From NCBI GenBank assembly GCA_020354085.1, contig CP070641.1:373027-380798 (forward strand): a stretch of DNA of 7,772 nt. Direction: 5' to 3'. This document shows, piece after piece, positions 5,348 through 7,772 of this stretch. Within the stretch, counting starts at the first letter, position 1. Each line of letters opens with the position of its first letter. Origin of the DNA: Pseudomonadota bacterium (GTDB taxonomy: Bacteria; Pseudomonadota; Gammaproteobacteria; Acidiferrobacterales; Sulfurifustaceae). Made by a program: the position numbers and the translations under genes. The notes under the pieces were generated by a model that saw nothing but the letters and a program-made list of their open reading frames with translations, did not search any database and had not been told where the DNA came from.

Positions 5348-6283
5348 ATGCCTCAAAGAACATTCGTAGTTGTTCCCGTCCTGTTTACCCTCAGTCTTTT
5401 CACCTCGCCGCTCACCGCGGCCGACGCGCGCTCGGGTACTTACGTCACCGCGCAGGTGCGCGCCGACAGCCTGCGGCAAGCTTCCTTCGCGCCGCGTGAA
5501 GCACCGAACTCGGCCGCACAGGCGCTCACCGCCTCCGACGCACTGGTCTTCACGGCACCGCCGCGGGAGAGCGCGGAGGAAGGTGCGCGGCGCTTTGGCC
5601 CGGTCGCGGCCCACCTCTCTGAGGTGCTGGGACGCAAGGTCATCTACCGCCACCCGGGCACCTGGGGCGCCTACCAAGCCGAAATGTTAAAAGGCAATTA
5701 CGACCTTGTCTTTGACGCGCCGCACTTCAACGGCTGGCGCATCGAGCGTCTGGGTCACAATGTTCTTGCCAAGGTACCGGGCGATTACACGTATACGATT
5801 TTCACGCGCAAGGACAATGCCCGTGTCCAGGACATCAAGCAGCTCGCAGGCCACAAGATCTGTGCGCATGCGCCGCCGCACCTCGGCACGCTCGTGATGT
5901 GGAACCAATTCGACAATCCTGCGCGTCAGCCAACGATCATCGTCACGAGCGGCTATAAGCAGGTCTACGAGGCGTTGATGGCGGGCCGCTGCGAGGCCGG
6001 CGTGCTGTCAGTGAAGCACTTGAAGAAGTACGACCCTGACAACATCCACACGCGCGTCGTCTTCAAGAACCGTCCGCTCCCGCAACAAGCGTTCTCGGCT
6101 GGGCCACGGCTGACCGCCGATGAGCAGGCCCGCGTCGGCAGTGCCCTGCTGGCACTGGCTGGCAAAGGCCCGTTGCAGGCAATGGGGGAGGCCTACGGCT
6201 TTAGTGCCGGCCTGGTCGGCGCGCGCAATGACGAATATGCGGGACTTGGCGCGTACCTCAAAAACGAGTGGGGCTACTACTAA
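5348..6283 (+). CDS. PhnD-like periplasmic substrate-binding protein (paralog 2)
   Basis: This 311-residue secreted binding protein is clearly related to the one at 3609-4541. About two thirds of residues are identical over positions 95-150, and the two are collinear without gaps from about residue 70 to 270. Residues 1-27 are a signal peptide (Arg4, then a hydrophobic stretch, with an ADA-type cut site) and there is no lipobox. A variable linker follows, sharing the short motif QAS-[MF]-A-x-REA with paralog 1. The binding domain has APPRESAEEG (70-79), VIYRHPGTWGAYQ (98-110), FDAPHFNGW (122-130), KICAHAPPHLGT (170-181) and AGRCEAG (212-218). Only two cysteines occur, 172 and 215, at the same positions as in paralog 1, which suggests a disulfide. 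The substrate is unknown; phosphonate or phosphate is the family default, but the ligand loop differs. The gene converges on ubiI, 130 bases away. Confidence 0.88.
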   Translation: MPQRTFVVVPVLFTLSLFTSPLTAADARSGTYVTAQVRADSLRQASFAPREAPNSAAQALTASDALVFTAPPRESAEEGARRFGPVAAHLSEVLGRKVIYRHPGTWGAYQAEMLKGNYDLVFDAPHFNGWRIERLGHNVLAKVPGDYTYTIFTRKDNARVQDIKQLAGHKICAHAPPHLGTLVMWNQFDNPARQPTIIVTSGYKQVYEALMAGRCEAGVLSVKHLKKYDPDNIHTRVVFKNRPLPQQAFSAGPRLTADEQARVGSALLALAGKGPLQAMGEAYGFSAGLVGARNDEYAGLGAYLKNEWGYY

Positions 6284-6327
6284 GCAGTGAGGGCAGTTGA
6301 TGGCCGGTCGCGGCGCGGGTCACCTCC

Positions 6328-6349
6328 CGGTCACACAGGTCCGTGACCG
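6328..6349. terminator. Hairpin between convergent genes, possible bidirectional terminator
   Basis: CGGTCAC (6328-6334) and GTGACCG (6343-6349) form a perfect 7-bp stem with an 8-base loop. It lies between the stop of the second binding-protein gene and the stop of the minus-strand ubiI. Its position suits a shared transcript end, but neither strand has a following T-run, so it is not a canonical intrinsic terminator. A GGTCAC direct repeat lies within and just before the left arm. Confidence 0.4.
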
Positions 6350-6413
6350 CGAGCGAAAGCCGTTGACCCCGACAGCCCAATAACGCTGGGACGCCGGCGC
6401 CCCGCGGATTTCG

Positions 6414-7631
6414 CTAGTGCGCGGCGCGCCGGGCGAGCGGCGGTAAGTCGCCGTCGAGCCCGCTGGCGCGGCGCATGATGAGATGCTTGATCGGTGCGGC
6501 GGCGTTAGTGAGCGTAAGCCCAAGGTTGCGCGCTTGCCTGAGGCCGGGCGACGCAGCACCGAATAGGTAGCGAAAGCCACCGGTTACTGAAACCATCACC
6601 AGGTTCTCGCCCTTGCGCCAGCGTTCATAGCGGCGCAAGACGCGAAGGCTACCGATATCCTGCTGCTTGCTCTGTGCGCTGGTAAGCACATCCGCGAGCG
6701 CGGCGGCGTCGAGAAAACCGAGGTTAACGCCCTGGCCGGCCAAGGGGTGCACGGTATGTGCGGCGTCGCCAACGAGGGCGATGTGCTCGGCGCAGTAATG
6801 GCGTGCATCGGACAGCGCCAAGGGAAAGGCGGCGCGGTTTCCGGCCAGCGAGAGCGCACCCAGCGCATCGCCGAATGCGGTTTGCAGCGCCTCGACGAAA
6901 TCTTGGTCGGTCATCGCCATAAGCTCTTGCGCGCGCGCCGTGTCCGCTGACCAGACGATGGAGCAGTGGTGAGCGTCATCAAGCGGCAGGAAGGCGAGCG
7001 GCCCGGTTGAAAGAAATGCCTGGCGCGCAATCGCGCCATGCGGCCGCTCGCATTTCACGGTGGCCACGATGCTCTGCTGTCTCAAGTCACGCGCCGGCGC
7101 CTCAATGTGCGCGGCGCGGCGCACGGCGGACTGCGCCCCATCGGCGCCGACCAAAAGGCGCGCACGCAGCGTTCGACCGTCTTTCAACGCGATGCGCGCA
7201 TGATCGTCTGCAAGCGTGATCTCGCTGATCTCGACGGGACACAGATGATGCAGGTTGGTGTGTTGGTGCAGACGCTCGAGCAGCGCCGCTTGGATCACCG
7301 AATTCTCAATGATGTAGGCGAGACACGGCTCGCCCATATCGGCGGCATTGAATTCAATGCGCCCGGTGCCGGCGGCGTCCCACACCTGCATCTCGCGCAC
7401 CGGTGAGATGCGCCGCCGCTGCATGCCGGCCCATGCACCGACCGCCTCGAACATCGCCTGGGAGGCGAGCGAAATCGCGCTCACGCGCGTGTCATAGTCG
7501 GGTGCCGCAATCGCCCGCGCCGCTGCCTGATCGATGATCGCAACCTTGAACGGGCCACCGCCCAGCGCACAGGCAAGAAGACCGCCGACCATGCCGCCGC
7601 CGACGATTACGATGTCGTAGTTCGCCTGCAT
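6414..7631 (-). CDS. ubiI: UbiH/UbiF/VisC-family FAD-dependent ubiquinone-biosynthesis hydroxylase, probably UbiI
   Basis: This is a flavin monooxygenase of 405 residues that hydroxylates the polyprenylated ring during aerobic ubiquinone synthesis, using NAD(P)H and oxygen at the cytoplasmic side of the membrane. The N-terminal FAD-binding fold shows YDIVIVGGGMVGG (5-17). Arg49 sits in TRVSAIS, and LVGADGAQS (160-168) is the conserved mid-protein motif. The second FAD motif is GDAAHTVHPLAGQGVNLGF (288-306), a signature of this family. WD...HISF-like, YIIENSVIQ and FLPLDDAHHCSIVW segments recall E. coli VisC/UbiI more than UbiF or UbiH, and the overlap with an upstream ubiH matches the enteric ubiH-visC order. 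The position hydroxylated (C5 expected for UbiI) is inferred. The ATG overlaps the ubiH stop by one base (TGATG), which implies coupled translation. Length is normal. Confidence 0.93.
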   Translation of the reverse strand: MQANYDIVIVGGGMVGGLLACALGGGPFKVAIIDQAAARAIAAPDYDTRVSAISLASQAMFEAVGAWAGMQRRRISPVREMQVWDAAGTGRIEFNAADMGEPCLAYIIENSVIQAALLERLHQHTNLHHLCPVEISEITLADDHARIALKDGRTLRARLLVGADGAQSAVRRAAHIEAPARDLRQQSIVATVKCERPHGAIARQAFLSTGPLAFLPLDDAHHCSIVWSADTARAQELMAMTDQDFVEALQTAFGDALGALSLAGNRAAFPLALSDARHYCAEHIALVGDAAHTVHPLAGQGVNLGFLDAAALADVLTSAQSKQQDIGSLRVLRRYERWRKGENLVMVSVTGGFRYLFGAASPGLRQARNLGLTLTNAAAPIKHLIMRRASGLDGDLPPLARRAAH

Positions 7632-7772
7632 CAGCCGTCGTGCAACGCCAACCCGCGCGCCAGACGTGGCGCACGGCCTGCCAGCCCGCTCGTGACGCGA
7701 ATGAATCTGCGCTTGATGGGCGGCAGCAAATCAACTGCGACGAGACCGAGATCGCGCGCCATAACGACGGGC
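7631..7772 (-). CDS. ubiH: UbiH-type hydroxylase, C-terminal 46 residues (truncated by window edge)
   Basis: Reading the minus strand from the window edge, the first complete codon is at 7771 and the frame gives 46 residues before a TGA at 7631-7633. It contains MARDLGLVAVDLLPPIKRRF followed by a Gly/Ala/Arg-rich tail ending LARGLALHDG. This resembles the C-terminal end of UbiH-family ubiquinone hydroxylases (a R-x-LGL-x-x-x-DxxPxLKRRF-like segment). The stop codon shares its A with the ubiI ATG. Assignment to UbiH rather than another family member rests on this short segment plus the usual ubiH-ubiI gene order. The catalytic and FAD-binding parts lie outside the window. Confidence 0.75.
   Translation of the reverse strand, partial: PVVMARDLGLVAVDLLPPIKRRFIRVTSGLAGRAPRLARGLALHDG

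Noticed and set aside
5228..5677. 149-codon minus-strand frame over the start of paralog 2
   Set aside because: It is antisense to a well-supported gene and shows no motif; it spans the upstream regulatory region only by chance.
7038..7406. 122-codon plus-strand frame within the ubiI region
   Set aside because: It is antisense to the minus-strand hydroxylase, whose FAD motifs are unmistakable, and it has no motif of its own.

Overview
The window (roughly 60% GC by eye) reads as chromosomal DNA of a gammaproteobacterium. The evidence is a glutamine synthetase with the adenylylation-site Tyr, an NtrB/NtrC pair close to the enteric type, and an overlapping ubiH-ubiI pair in the order found in many gammaproteobacteria. 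I cannot name a genus. There are no RNA genes, insertion sequences or CRISPR arrays that I can see.

Layout. 1-605 (+) is the 3' part of glnA, closed by a strong intrinsic terminator (634-661). 731-3266 (+) is ntrB-ntrC, translationally coupled by an 8-bp overlap. Just upstream of ntrB, at 687-703, lies a near-consensus NtrC binding site, so the operon is probably autoregulated as at the enteric glnL promoter. 3609-4541 and 5348-6283 (+) are two paralogous periplasmic binding proteins of the PhnD-like (phosphate/phosphite/phosphonate) superfamily. Between them, on the opposite strand (4620-5081), lies what looks like the C-terminal remnant of a different, ModA-like binding protein. 6414-7772 (-) holds ubiI (a UbiH/UbiF/VisC-family hydroxylase) and, overlapping it by one base, the 3' end of ubiH. 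The two UbiH-family genes converge on the second binding-protein gene.

How the genes work together. GlnA, NtrB and NtrC form the classical nitrogen-assimilation circuit: the PII-controlled kinase NtrB phosphorylates NtrC, which drives sigma-54 promoters. The two UbiH-family enzymes belong to ubiquinone ring hydroxylation. The binding-protein block is the unusual part. It has two secreted receptors, collinear over nearly their full length, that share a Cys pair and a set of His-containing motifs. They appear to lack the Ser/Thr-rich phosphonate-binding loop of PhnD, and no permease or ATPase lies beside them. Each has its own long upstream region: one with an 11-bp-spaced TGTTAC repeat, the other with Pho-box-like half-sites and a perfect 7-2-7 palindrome. 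Their ligand and partners cannot be read from this window.
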